Positions 17,976 through 26,760 of a stretch of 64,000 nt of DNA are shown one piece after another. Made by a program: the position numbers and the translations under genes. Source of the DNA: Myxococcus eversor (GTDB lineage: Bacteria; Myxococcota; Myxococcia; Myxococcales; Myxococcaceae); assembly GCF_010894455.1 (NCBI RefSeq), contig NZ_JAAIXY010000004.1, positions 491,877-555,876 of the forward strand, written 5' to 3'. Position 1 is the stretch's first letter. Every line of letters begins with the position of its first letter. The notes under the pieces were generated by a model. It was not told the DNA's origin. It saw only the letters and a program-made list of their open reading frames with translations, and ran no database searches.

Positions 17976-19823
17976 ATGGCTCGCATCGCACGTCTCTCTG
18001 ACGTCCTCATCAACAAGATCGCCGCCGGTGAGGTGGTGGAGCGCCCCGCGTCCGTCGTGAAGGAGCTGGTCGAGAACTCGCTGGATGCGGGCTCGAGCAC
18101 CATCCGCGTCGACCTGGCCGGTGGGGGCGTGGACCGCATCATCGTGTCCGACGATGGACACGGCATGGGCCGTCACGACGCCACCCTGTGTCTGGAGCGT
18201 CACGCCACCAGCAAGCTGCGGGAGCTCGACGACCTCTTCCACATCGACTCCATGGGCTTCCGGGGTGAGGCCGTGCCCGCCATCGCCTCCGTGTCCCGCT
18301 TCTCCCTCCACACCGCGGAGGTGGGCGCGGACGTGGGCACCCGGGTGTCGCTGGAGGGTGGGGTGGACCCGCTCATCGAGGACGCCCCGCCGCGCACCGG
18401 CACCGTCATCACCGTGGAGGACCTCTTCTTCAACGTGCCCGCGCGCCGCAAGTTCCTGCGTCGGGGCGACACGGAGCTGAAGCACGCCGAAGAGGCCGTC
18501 GTCCGCCTGGCCCTCGCCAACCCGGAGGTGGGCTTCTTCGCCACCCACGAGGGCAACGAGCTGTTCTCCAGCGCCGCCTGTCCCGAGGACCCGCGCGAGC
18601 GCATCGCCGCCGCGCTGGGCCCCGCGGCCCACCCGCACCTGTTCCCCGTGGAGGAGCGCCGGCTGGGCGTCAGCGTCACCGGCTACGCGGCCTCGCCTGA
18701 GTTCACCTTCCCCAACGCGCGCGGCCTCTACACCTTCGTCAACCGCCGCTACGTGAGGGACAGGGGCCTCATCGGCACCATCCAGCGCGCCTACCAGGAC
18801 TTTCTCGCGGCGGGCCGACAGCCCGTCGTCGTCCTGCACATCGACGTGGACCCCATCGCGGTGGACGTCAACGTGCACCCGCAGAAGCTGGAGGTCCGCT
18901 TCTCCGACGCGCGGGGCGTGCAGGAGGCCATCAGCGCCGCGCTCAATCGGATGCTGCGCGCCGCTCCGTGGTTGGGCGCGGGCGCGGACCCGAATGGCCC
19001 GGGCGGGAATCAGCCCCGCGACGCCGCGCACTACGCGCACGCCGTGGAGCGCTTCCTCACCCGCGCGCAGGAGGCCTCCTGGGGCGCGCCGCTGCCCACC
19101 ACGATGGACTCGGCCGGGAGCCCCCTGTCCGGCGCACCTGGGCCCATGGTCGGGATTCCCTCGCCGCTGCCCTTTGGCGCGGTGGGGCGCCCGCCCGCGT
19201 TCGGAGAGGCCCAGCCCCAACTCAACGAGGCCCCTCCGCCGGGCTACTTCGCCGCGCTGCGCCCCATGGGCCTGCTCGGCGGACGCTTCCACCTGTGCGA
19301 AGGACCCGGCGGCACGCTGGTGGTGTTGGATCCTCACGCGGCGCTGGAGCGGACCCGGCTGACGTCCTACCTGCGCGCGCTGGACGACGCGAAGGGGCCT
19401 CCCGCGCCCTCGCTCTTCGGCACCACGTTGGAGTTCCCGGTGCAGGTGGCCAAGGCGCTCGTGGAAGGGCGCGAGGCCCTGGCGCGGCTGGGCGTGGACG
19501 TGGAGCCCTTCGGCGGCACGACGGTGGCGCTGAAGACGGTGCCCCCGGGCCTGGAAGGCGCGGATGCACGCTCGCTCCTGGAGGCGCTCGCGCGCGCGCT
19601 GCCCCCCAAGGGCGCCGCGTTGGATTCCGTCACGCTCGCGGAGGGCGTGCGGGTGATGGCGTGCCATGCCGCGCGCAAGGCCGGCGCCGTGCCGCTCACG
19701 GACGCGCAACTGCGCGCGCTGTTGGGCGAGCTGGACAGGGCCGACTTCCACCCGCCCTGCATCCACGGCACCGTCGTGGTGTTGGAGATGCCCCTGCTGG
19801 AGCTGGAGCGCCGCGCCCGCTGA
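17976..19823 (+). CDS. mutL: DNA mismatch repair protein MutL
   Basis: A 615-residue protein. MutL links MutS-bound mismatches to strand incision. The N-terminal GHKL ATPase is complete: KIAAGEVVERPASVVKELVE, ENSLDAG, DDGHGM, GFRGEA. The S5-like domain with NRRYVRDRGL and VDVNVHPQKLEVRF follows to about residue 320. A Pro/Gly-rich linker (320-420) leads to the dimerisation domain. Its endonuclease-type motifs are only partly kept: LDPHAALER in place of DQHAxxER, ACHAARKAG, and CIHGTV in place of CPHGRP. The gene is divergent from the SDR gene. Confidence 0.96.
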   Translation: MARIARLSDVLINKIAAGEVVERPASVVKELVENSLDAGSSTIRVDLAGGGVDRIIVSDDGHGMGRHDATLCLERHATSKLRELDDLFHIDSMGFRGEAVPAIASVSRFSLHTAEVGADVGTRVSLEGGVDPLIEDAPPRTGTVITVEDLFFNVPARRKFLRRGDTELKHAEEAVVRLALANPEVGFFATHEGNELFSSAACPEDPRERIAAALGPAAHPHLFPVEERRLGVSVTGYAASPEFTFPNARGLYTFVNRRYVRDRGLIGTIQRAYQDFLAAGRQPVVVLHIDVDPIAVDVNVHPQKLEVRFSDARGVQEAISAALNRMLRAAPWLGAGADPNGPGGNQPRDAAHYAHAVERFLTRAQEASWGAPLPTTMDSAGSPLSGAPGPMVGIPSPLPFGAVGRPPAFGEAQPQLNEAPPPGYFAALRPMGLLGGRFHLCEGPGGTLVVLDPHAALERTRLTSYLRALDDAKGPPAPSLFGTTLEFPVQVAKALVEGREALARLGVDVEPFGGTTVALKTVPPGLEGADARSLLEALARALPPKGAALDSVTLAEGVRVMACHAARKAGAVPLTDAQLRALLGELDRADFHPPCIHGTVVVLEMPLLELERRAR

Positions 19824-19959
19824 AGGGAAATCTCCCAGTCCCTCCGCGCCCTTGCGAGGCCGGAAAATTGACCCGTGGGAGGCCGCTGCTACGGTGCGCC
19901 ACACGCCTGTAGCACACGCGGCGGACCGGGCATGGACGGCCGGGAACGGGAGCGACCCC

Positions 19960-20115
19960 ATGCGCGGAGTCATCACCCTGCGGGACGTGGTGTGCAACCT
20001 GGGCGTGGTGCTCCGTGAGTTCGGCGCGCTGTGTGTCGTCCGCTGTCTGGTCGCCTCGCTGCGCCGCCAGCGGACGACGTTCCTCGAAATCGCCGTGCGC
20101 CCCAAGCGCCCCTGA
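19960..20115 (+). CDS. Small hypothetical protein, 51 residues
   Basis: A short frame starting at ATG 19960 with GGGAG seven bases upstream and ending at 20115, 25 bases before the beta-barrel gene. The product has a mixed hydrophobic/basic character (LRDVVCNLGVVLREFGALC, then VVRCLVASLRRQRTT) and two or three Cys; it is too short and uncharged in the middle to assign a fold. Supporting points are the ribosome site, the position between two genes on the same strand, and a helix-forming pattern. Against it are the lack of any recognisable family and the weak frame signal in such GC-rich DNA. Confidence 0.45.
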   Translation: MRGVITLRDVVCNLGVVLREFGALCVVRCLVASLRRQRTTFLEIAVRPKRP

Positions 20116-20140
20116 CCTTCGCCCCCGAGTCCCCGCTTCG

Positions 20141-20860
20141 ATGCTCCGTCGACTCCTGTTGCCACTCGCCCTGTTGTCCGCCGCCCCCGCCTTCGCCCAG
20201 GAAGAAGACGACGACGTGCCCACCTCGCTGGATGGCGTGGGCCGCATCACCGTGCAGGGCGGCTGGCGCGTCACCTCCAACGAGACCTTCTACAAGGGCT
20301 GGTACGCCGAAGAGGCCAACGCGGGACTGACGCGCGCGAAGAAGACGGCGGGCGGTCCATTCGGTATCGCCACCTTCGCGTACGCGGTGTCGGACCTGTT
20401 GGAGCTGGGCATCGACCTGTTCGCCTCCGGCTCCCGCCTGTACGTCACCGACCCGGGCGCGCCCGGAGAGGGGCCCTTCGAGCGACGCATCGACACCCTG
20501 GCCTACGGCGCGATGCTCGGCCTGCGCTTCCAGACGGTGCTCCCCGAAGTCGGCCCGTACGGGCTCGTTCCCTTCCTGGGCCTGTCCACCGGGCCCACGC
20601 TCATCAGCTCGACGCGACAGGGAGAGGAGGTGCGGGAGAAGACGACGCAGGCCTGGGCGGGTGTCCTGGGCACGACGTGGCGCTTGTCTCCTCGCTGGGG
20701 CCTCACCGCCGAATACCGGTTCATGTTCCTGCGCGGCCCGGTGGGCCCGGAGTCGGTGAAGATCGGCTCGTTCAGCATGGGCGGGAACTGGCTGTCCCTG
20801 GGCGTGACGTACACTTTTCCGCCCGAGCCATCTCGCGGACTGCCGGGCTCGGGCTTGTAA
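20141..20860 (+). CDS. Outer-membrane beta-barrel protein
   Basis: A 239-residue exported protein with a clear signal peptide (MLRRLLLPLALLSAAPAFAQ). The mature part alternates hydrophobic and polar residues in strands such as RITVQGGWRVT, FGIATFAYAVSDLLELGIDLF, YGAMLGLRFQTVLPEVGPYGL and WGLTAEYRFMFLRG. It ends GGNWLSLGVTYTF, with a C-terminal aromatic as in Bam-inserted barrels. About eight strands fit, the size of an OmpW- or OmpA-barrel-like protein. The ATG at 20141 is chosen because it begins the signal peptide; the open frame extends upstream. The ligand or role is unknown. Confidence 0.8.
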   Translation: MLRRLLLPLALLSAAPAFAQEEDDDVPTSLDGVGRITVQGGWRVTSNETFYKGWYAEEANAGLTRAKKTAGGPFGIATFAYAVSDLLELGIDLFASGSRLYVTDPGAPGEGPFERRIDTLAYGAMLGLRFQTVLPEVGPYGLVPFLGLSTGPTLISSTRQGEEVREKTTQAWAGVLGTTWRLSPRWGLTAEYRFMFLRGPVGPESVKIGSFSMGGNWLSLGVTYTFPPEPSRGLPGSGL

Positions 20861-21023
20861 CCTCGCAGAGCGAGCAGGCGTGGACATTGGAAGGTTGTTT
20901 GCTCCCGGAAATGTGACAGAGCCTCCGTGTTGTTCCGGTGCGGAAATTGTCGCCGTATGACCGGGAGAACTCCTTACGATGCGCGAATCGGCCGAGATCG
21001 TTACCGGGCCCAGGAAGATGTCC

Positions 21024-21992
21024 ATGCCAGAGCAGGCGAAGACCGAGATTGATAAGGAATTGGCGGACCTCCGCCGCGAAGTCGTCGAGGCCCGCAACCT
21101 CGTCATCAAGAGTGACAACCTGCTGAAGAACCTCCACGCGGAGGTGAAGGCCGTAGGCAAGCGTCACGAGGACTTCCAGAAGCGGCAGTGGATTTCGTCC
21201 GCCGCGGCCTACGTGCTGTTCGCGGTCATCGCGGTGGGCGCGGCGGTGATGATCACCAGCGCGCGCAGCTCCAGTGCCACCGGTGAGCGGGAGCGCCTGG
21301 AGAAGATGGTCGCGGACCTGACGGGCCAACTGGAGAAGCAGCGCTCGGACACCTCCGCGCACCAGACCGCGCAGCGTGGCGCCGCCGAGGTCTACAAGAT
21401 GATGACCTCGCTGCCCGGTGACGAGCGGCTCAAGGGCATCGACGCGCTGATGAAGCTCGACACCTCGCGCCTGAGCACCCTGGAGCGCCAGGCCCTCAAT
21501 GACCGGGCCACGTCCCTGCGCCGCGAGACGGGCGACGCCGCCTTCGAGCGCGGCAAGATCGCCTTCCGCAAGAACGAGATGGACCAGGTCGTCTCGGAGA
21601 TGGAGCGCTTCCTGGCCATGAACCCGCCGCAGGAGCAGTCGCTGGACGCGTCCTTCTTCCTGGGCACCGCGTACAACCAGCTGCGCAAGCACGACAAGGC
21701 CGTGCCGCTGCTGGCGCGCTTCGTCGAGGGAGACCGCAGCTCCAAGACGCGTGACTACGCCATGCTGCTGCTGGCCCAGTCGTACCAGGAGGTCGGTCAG
21801 ATGGAGAAGGCGCTGGAGACCGCGCGTGACGCGGCCGGTGCCTACCTCAACAGCCAGTACCAGCCCCAGTTCCGCAGCCGCATCGCCATGGTGAAGCGCG
21901 CCATGAGCGGCAACACGGAGGCCGCTGGCCCCGCGCCCGTCGCCCCCGCACCGGCAGCCCCCGCCCAGGTGGCGAGCCCCGTGGGTCAGTAG
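21024..21992 (+). CDS. Membrane-anchored coiled-coil/TPR protein
   Basis: A protein of 322 residues (if started at 21024). The N-terminus is a charged coiled coil (IDKELADLRREVVEARNLVIK), then one transmembrane segment (SSAAAYVLFAVIAVGAAVMI, about residues 57-78). A second coiled region with REREKMVADLTGQLEKQ-like heptads follows. The C-terminal 200 residues look like TPR units (LERQALNDRATSLRRE, DASFFLGTAYNQLRKHDKA, RDYAMLLLAQSYQEVGQME). The tail is Ala/Pro-rich. ATGs at 20979 and 21018 are alternatives; 21024 has AGGA eight bases upstream. Topology suggests a short cytoplasmic N-terminus and a periplasmic TPR domain acting as a scaffold. Confidence 0.78.
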   Translation: MPEQAKTEIDKELADLRREVVEARNLVIKSDNLLKNLHAEVKAVGKRHEDFQKRQWISSAAAYVLFAVIAVGAAVMITSARSSSATGERERLEKMVADLTGQLEKQRSDTSAHQTAQRGAAEVYKMMTSLPGDERLKGIDALMKLDTSRLSTLERQALNDRATSLRRETGDAAFERGKIAFRKNEMDQVVSEMERFLAMNPPQEQSLDASFFLGTAYNQLRKHDKAVPLLARFVEGDRSSKTRDYAMLLLAQSYQEVGQMEKALETARDAAGAYLNSQYQPQFRSRIAMVKRAMSGNTEAAGPAPVAPAPAAPAQVASPVGQ

Positions 21993-22081
21993 TCCTTTGC
22001 CGCACCCCCGCCCGCCGTCCGGGTGGGGCTTCACACGGAAGCGTTGCCACGCGGGGTCCAGAGTCATAAGACCTGGACCCC

Positions 22082-22603
22082 GTGTCCGCTCCCGACCCCC
22101 GGAAAGATCCCCGCTTCCGCCGCTATCGTGCCGCCGCGTATGGGATCTACATCGCGCTCACCACGCTCTTCTCGCTGTGGATCATCGTGAACGTGAGCCG
22201 CTCGGTGGCGGCCATGACACCGGAGGAGCTGCCCCCCGCTGCCCGCATCCTCAGCTTCCAGGAGTGTCTGGACGGTGCCCGGACCCTCTGGGGCGAGTTG
22301 GAGGCGGGGCGCGAGAAGCTGGTGCGCGTGTCGCCCGCGCGGGACACGGACCAGGAATGGATGCGCTTCCGTACGTCCTGGCTGACGCGGCTGCGTGAGC
22401 GCGAGTCCGAGTGCGACCTCAAGGCGCGCGAGCGTGCTCCGCTGCGCACCGTGTACCGCCGCCTGGAGGTGGTGCTGGACCTCTACACCACGCACGCGGT
22501 GCAGTACGCGGACGAGGTGGGGGGCACGGTGGACTCGTTCCACGCCGCCTTCCAGGCCGCCAGCGCCAGCCCCGCGGCGAAGGCCTCGCAGCAGCAGCCG
22601 TGA
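22082..22603 (+). CDS. Single-pass membrane protein of unknown function
   Basis: A 173-residue protein starting at GTG 22082. A basic N-terminus (DPRKDPRFRRYR) precedes one transmembrane segment (YGIYIALTTLFSLWIIVNV, residues about 20-38). The rest is a soluble helical domain, probably periplasmic, rich in Glu and Arg, with two Cys (FQECLDGARTLW, RERESECDLK) that could form a disulfide, and an Ala/Ser/Gln tail. It follows the TPR membrane protein by about 90 bases, so the two may be co-transcribed. No family is recognised. It ends one base before the stop of the minus-strand lipoprotein gene, with no room for a terminator. Confidence 0.7.
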   Translation: MSAPDPRKDPRFRRYRAAAYGIYIALTTLFSLWIIVNVSRSVAAMTPEELPPAARILSFQECLDGARTLWGELEAGREKLVRVSPARDTDQEWMRFRTSWLTRLRERESECDLKARERAPLRTVYRRLEVVLDLYTTHAVQYADEVGGTVDSFHAAFQAASASPAAKASQQQP

Positions 22604-22604
22604 G

Positions 22605-24233
22605 TCAGCGCACCGGCAACAGCGCGGTGTAGCGGCCCAGCGTGTCCGTCACGGACTGGGCCAGCAGCACGGAGGAGGGACGGCCCTCCACGTTCACCAC
22701 CCGATAGAAGCGGATGGACGCGAAGGGCAGGCCCGGAGGCACGCCCGGCTCCCGCGTGGACGACAGCACGCGCCCGCGCAGGGTGCGGCCGCGCTGGAGG
22801 GCGAAGGCCGTCACGGGCTGCTCGGCCCCGTCGTCGGTGGGGAGCACCGACACGAAGCGGCTGACGCGGGGCAGGTTCTCTCCCGGCACCACGTCCAGGC
22901 GGTACAGCGCGGGGTCCAACCGCAGCACGTATTCGCCGTTGGCGTCGGTGAGCGTCTCCGACGCCAGGTCGGGCGGCAGCAGCCGGCCGGGGACGACGTC
23001 CACGGGCTCCACCACCAGCCGCACGCCCGGCGCGGGGGAGCTGTTGTCCGGCTGGAGCAGCCTTCCGCGCACCACGCGCCGGTTGACGCACACCACGTCC
23101 GGCAGCACGGTGTCCTCGCGCGGCACCACGGCCGAGGACAGGGTGAGCCCCGAGGCGGACGCAGCCGGCGGCACCACCACCAACTCCAACGGCGACTCCG
23201 TGGCGCTGGGCAGCGAGCGCAGCGCGAAGCGGCCCTCGGCGTCCGTCGTCGCCACCGCGCTCTGGAAGCTGCCGCCTCCGCTCACGCGCCCCTGGAGCGA
23301 CACGGTGGCGGCCACCACGGGCCGGCCGTCCAGGGCGACGACGCGCCCCGACACCCGCACCGGCGCGCCGAAGTCACCCAGCTCCAGCGGGCCGGGCAAT
23401 GGGGCGCCCGGGCTCACCGGGAAGGTCTGCTGCGGCAGGAGCGCGGCCGCGTCCCGGGCCGTCACGCGCAGGAGCACCGTGGAGGCGCTCGCGGCCTCGG
23501 GGGGCAGGGCCAGCGTGAAGGCGCCCGTCGTGGGGTGGACGGCCACGCGCTGCGACAGCGGCCGCAGCTCGATGTCCAACGCCTCCACCGCCAGGTCCGC
23601 GCCAGGCGGCGCGCCTCCGGAGCGCGTCACCGTCCCCTGCACGGGCAGCACGCTGTCGGCGGAGGGGAGCAGCCACTCCAGGGCCAGGGCCTCGCCCGGG
23701 AACACCGTGCCCGACGTCGTGGCGGGGGGCACCAGCGGGTCCGCGGGCAGCACCGTCACCGCGTACTGGCCGCTGGCCACCGGCAACGTCCACTGCCCGT
23801 TGTCCGGCACCAGCGTCGCCTCGTGGTAGCGGGCCACGCCGGGGATGAGGGCGCTCGAGCCGATGGCGCGCACGACCATGGGCTCGGAGTAGGGGCGGGA
23901 CGGGGTGCTCGACGACGCGGGCGGCACCGTCGAGCGCAGCGTCGTCCCTCGCAGCGAGGCCTTGTCGAACAACTGGAGATTCTGCTCGGCGCGCAGCTTG
24001 CCTACCGGGAAGTCCTGCGCGTACTTCCCGAGCGCGGGGTTGGGCGTCACCTCCACGACGATGTCCTGGCCCGGGTCCCCGCAGCCGTCGACGAAGCACA
24101 CCTCGTTGGCGGCGCAGTCGGCGTCCGAGCGACAGACGAGCAGCGAGTCCCCGGGCTCCTCTTCCAACAGCGCGCAGCCGGTGGCGCAAGCGAGCGCCAG
24201 CGCGACGAGCAGCCGCGCGTGGCGGCCCGTCAT
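22605..24233 (-). CDS. Lipoprotein with carboxypeptidase-regulatory-like repeats
   Basis: A 542-residue lipoprotein with the signal MTGRHARLLVALALACATGC, where Cys20 is the lipidation site. A short Cys-containing segment (CRSDADCAANEVCFVDGCGD) follows. The rest is several beta-sandwich repeats of the carboxypeptidase-regulatory-like type, for example VRVSGRVVALDGRPVVAATVSLQ-like strands, RVLSSTREPGVPPGLPFAS and GRYTALLPV at the C-terminus. Such domains bind carbohydrate or protein partners on the cell surface. The ATG is chosen at 24233 because it overlaps the stop of the upstream lipoprotein gene as ATGA and starts the signal. It is the last gene of the leftward run. Confidence 0.82.
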   Translation of the reverse strand: MTGRHARLLVALALACATGCALLEEEPGDSLLVCRSDADCAANEVCFVDGCGDPGQDIVVEVTPNPALGKYAQDFPVGKLRAEQNLQLFDKASLRGTTLRSTVPPASSSTPSRPYSEPMVVRAIGSSALIPGVARYHEATLVPDNGQWTLPVASGQYAVTVLPADPLVPPATTSGTVFPGEALALEWLLPSADSVLPVQGTVTRSGGAPPGADLAVEALDIELRPLSQRVAVHPTTGAFTLALPPEAASASTVLLRVTARDAAALLPQQTFPVSPGAPLPGPLELGDFGAPVRVSGRVVALDGRPVVAATVSLQGRVSGGGSFQSAVATTDAEGRFALRSLPSATESPLELVVVPPAASASGLTLSSAVVPREDTVLPDVVCVNRRVVRGRLLQPDNSSPAPGVRLVVEPVDVVPGRLLPPDLASETLTDANGEYVLRLDPALYRLDVVPGENLPRVSRFVSVLPTDDGAEQPVTAFALQRGRTLRGRVLSSTREPGVPPGLPFASIRFYRVVNVEGRPSSVLLAQSVTDTLGRYTALLPVR

Positions 24234-24817
24234 CGGCAGTCTCCCTGCACCGTGGTCACCACCCACGAGTAGCTGATGACGAACCCCGGGTCGATGATGG
24301 AGCCACCGTCGGGCAGGTTCACCACCTGCGACTCCGGCTGGCGGTCCGTCAGCTCCGCGTCGCTCACCAGCGCCTCCACCAGGTGCTGACCCGGCGTGCT
24401 CAGCACCGAGTTCGCCGAGGCCAGGTTGATGCGCAGCGTGCCCCGGTCCGGACGGCGGGCCTCGCCGTTGTTCGTCAGGGCAATCTCCCGGTACGGCCCT
24501 CGCGGGTCCTGCGGGCTGTAGTCGATGAACCAGTGCACCTTGATGCGGTCATCCACGTCCGGGTCCTCGACGGCGACCTCGAACGTCAGCTCGCACCGGC
24601 TCGCGCCGAAGTCCTGGATGATGCGCTCCTGGGGGAGCACCAGCGACTCGATGATGCGCGGCGAGCGGTTCATGAAGCGCGGGGGCTCGTCGAGCAGGGT
24701 GTCGTCCTGCGGCAACAGACAGCCGGCGAGCAGGCCCAGGCCCACGGACAGGACACACGTCGTCCAGCCCTGGCCGGAGCGCGTGTCCCTGACGTGTCGC
24801 CGCGTCGTCGTGTCCAT
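24230..24817 (-). CDS. Lipoprotein of unknown function
   Basis: A 195-residue lipoprotein with a long basic n-region (MDTTTRRHVRDTRSGQGW) and the lipobox GLLAGC. The mature part has beta-rich segments (CELTFEVAVEDPDVDDRIKVHWFIDYSP, given here in shorter parts as CELTFEVAVEDPDV and KVHWFIDYSP), recalling a PKD or cadherin-like fold in which an acidic DPDxDD loop binds calcium. A GTG at 24820 is an alternative start three bases upstream. It lies 22 bases after the activator gene and overlaps the next lipoprotein by four bases, so the pair probably acts together at the envelope. Confidence 0.78.
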   Translation of the reverse strand: MDTTTRRHVRDTRSGQGWTTCVLSVGLGLLAGCLLPQDDTLLDEPPRFMNRSPRIIESLVLPQERIIQDFGASRCELTFEVAVEDPDVDDRIKVHWFIDYSPQDPRGPYREIALTNNGEARRPDRGTLRINLASANSVLSTPGQHLVEALVSDAELTDRQPESQVVNLPDGGSIIDPGFVISYSWVVTTVQGDCR

Positions 24818-24839
24818 CACCAGTGCGTCAGGGGCCGCG

Positions 24840-26732
24840 TCAGAGCAGCTCGTCGCCCTCCTCGGGGGGCAGGGGCCGGCCGGTCTTCTCCGCTTCCAGC
24901 TTCTCCAGGTGGCGGAAGATGGTGCGAGGGTCCACGCCCAGGTCCTTGGCCGTCTTCGTCCGGTTGCCGTTGTTTCGCGCGAGCACTTCGTTGATGTAAC
25001 GCTTCTGGAATTCTTCCTTGGCCTGGAGCAGCGGCATGATGGGCTCCAGGTTCTCCGGCTTGAGGTCCAGGTCGTCCGGGCCCAGCAGCGGCTTGTCCGA
25101 CAGCACGACGGCCTTCTTGATGCGGTTCTCCAGCTCGCGGATGTTGCCGGGCCAGCCGTACTTCTTCATGGACACGGCGGCGGACGGGGTGAAGCCCTTG
25201 GCCCGGGAGCCGAACTCGCGCGAGTACTTGTGGAGGAAGAACTTGCCCAGCACGACGACGTCCTCGCCGCGCTCGCGCAGGGGCGGCAGCTTCAGGGTGA
25301 CGACGTTGAGCCGGTAGTACAGGTCCTCGCGGAAGGTGTTCCGCTTCACCTCGTCCTCGAGCACCTTGTTGGTGGCGGCCACGACGCGGATGTCCACCGG
25401 CTCGCCCCGGTTGTCGCCGACCTTGTAGACGATCTTCTCCTGGAGCGCCCGCAGGAGCTTCACCTGGAGCTGGAGCGGCATCTCGCCAATCTCGTCCAGG
25501 AAGAGGGTTCCGCCGATGGCCGCCTGGAACTTGCCCGCCTTGGTGGCCACCGCGCCGGTGAAGGCGCCCTTCACGTGGCCGAACAGCTCGCTCTCCAGCA
25601 GGTTCTCCGGAATGGCGCCGCAGTTGATGGTGATGAACGGGCCCTTCACCCGGGGCGAGCGGCGGTGGAGCTCCCGGGCGATGAGCTCCTTGCCGGTGCC
25701 CGTCTCGCCCGTAATCAACACGGAGATGTCCGTGGGGGCGATCTTGTCGATGCGCTTGTACACGTCGCGCATGCCCTGACAGGCGCCGACGATGTCCCCG
25801 TAGCGCTGGTCCTCCAGCTTGCGGCGCAGCTCCGTGACGTCGAGCTTGAGGTCGTTGACCAGCATCGCGTTCTGCAGGACGAGTGACGCCTGCGCCGCGA
25901 AGATGGTGAGCATGTCCGCGCTCTTGGGCTCGAACCGGTTCACCAGCCGGTCATTGCCCACGTAGATGACGCCGAACAGGTCCCCCTTGTGCATCAGCGG
26001 CACGCACATGACGGAGTGCACGCGCAGGTTGACGACGGACTCGCTGGCCTTGAACTCGGGCGCGTCCACCGCGTCCGCGACGATGAGCGGCTTCTGGTCC
26101 TTGACCACCTTGGCGATGATGGAGTCGGACAGCTTCTCCACCGCGTCCTCGATGTTCTCCCGGGCCACGTTGCGCGCGACCTTCACGCGCGGGTCGCCGC
26201 TCTCCATCAGGATGAGGAAGCCCTTGTCGGCGCGGGTCACCTCGATGGCCTCGTCCATCAGGCTCTCGAGGATGCGGTCCACGTCGTAGAGGGCCAGCAG
26301 CCGCTCGCTGAACGCGGTGAGCCGCCGCAGCATGGCCAGCTCGCGGCCGGGCACACCGGGCAGCTCCGTGGTGTGCGAGTCCGCGGTCTCCGGACTGGCC
26401 ACCGCGTCGCGGTGCGGAGTGAGGGCGGACGGCGGTGGGGCGCGCGGGGCGTCCTCGCGGGCGAACGTCAGCTCGGTGCCGCCCACGCGCACCACGTCCC
26501 CGGTGGCGAGGGCGTGCGAGTCGCGCTTCTTGCCGTTGACGTGGAACGTCGCGCCCAGACTGCCGACCTCGTAGCGCGTGCCGTCGAACGTGACGTGCAG
26601 GCCGCTGTCGGGCACGGCGGAGTCCTCGAGCGGGATGTCGTTGTCGGGACCCCGGCCGATGCTGGTGATGCGCTTGTGCAGGGCGACCGCGCGGACCTTG
26701 CCATCAGGACTGCGGACGGTGAGGCTGGCCAT
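24840..26732 (-). CDS. Sigma-54-dependent activator with FHA and GAF sensor domains
   Basis: A 630-residue regulator. Domain order: FHA (about 18-95, with ITSIGRGPDNDIPLED), GAF (about 130-295), sigma-54 AAA+ domain (about 315-545) and a Fis-type HTH (about 590-615, TKTAKDLGVDPRTIFRHL). The AAA+ part has Walker A GETGTGKE near residue 341, the sigma-54 contact loop GAFTGA near residue 388, and LFLDEIGEMP. It should open sigma-54 promoters using ATP. The FHA in place of a receiver means that its input is probably a phosphothreonine protein, i.e. a Ser/Thr kinase rather than a His kinase. It lies in the same leftward run as the Pkn4-like kinase gene, a natural partner. Confidence 0.93.
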   Translation of the reverse strand: MASLTVRSPDGKVRAVALHKRITSIGRGPDNDIPLEDSAVPDSGLHVTFDGTRYEVGSLGATFHVNGKKRDSHALATGDVVRVGGTELTFAREDAPRAPPPSALTPHRDAVASPETADSHTTELPGVPGRELAMLRRLTAFSERLLALYDVDRILESLMDEAIEVTRADKGFLILMESGDPRVKVARNVARENIEDAVEKLSDSIIAKVVKDQKPLIVADAVDAPEFKASESVVNLRVHSVMCVPLMHKGDLFGVIYVGNDRLVNRFEPKSADMLTIFAAQASLVLQNAMLVNDLKLDVTELRRKLEDQRYGDIVGACQGMRDVYKRIDKIAPTDISVLITGETGTGKELIARELHRRSPRVKGPFITINCGAIPENLLESELFGHVKGAFTGAVATKAGKFQAAIGGTLFLDEIGEMPLQLQVKLLRALQEKIVYKVGDNRGEPVDIRVVAATNKVLEDEVKRNTFREDLYYRLNVVTLKLPPLRERGEDVVVLGKFFLHKYSREFGSRAKGFTPSAAVSMKKYGWPGNIRELENRIKKAVVLSDKPLLGPDDLDLKPENLEPIMPLLQAKEEFQKRYINEVLARNNGNRTKTAKDLGVDPRTIFRHLEKLEAEKTGRPLPPEEGDELL

Positions 26733-26760
26733 AGGGCTTCACGTACCTGGAGAAAAGGGC

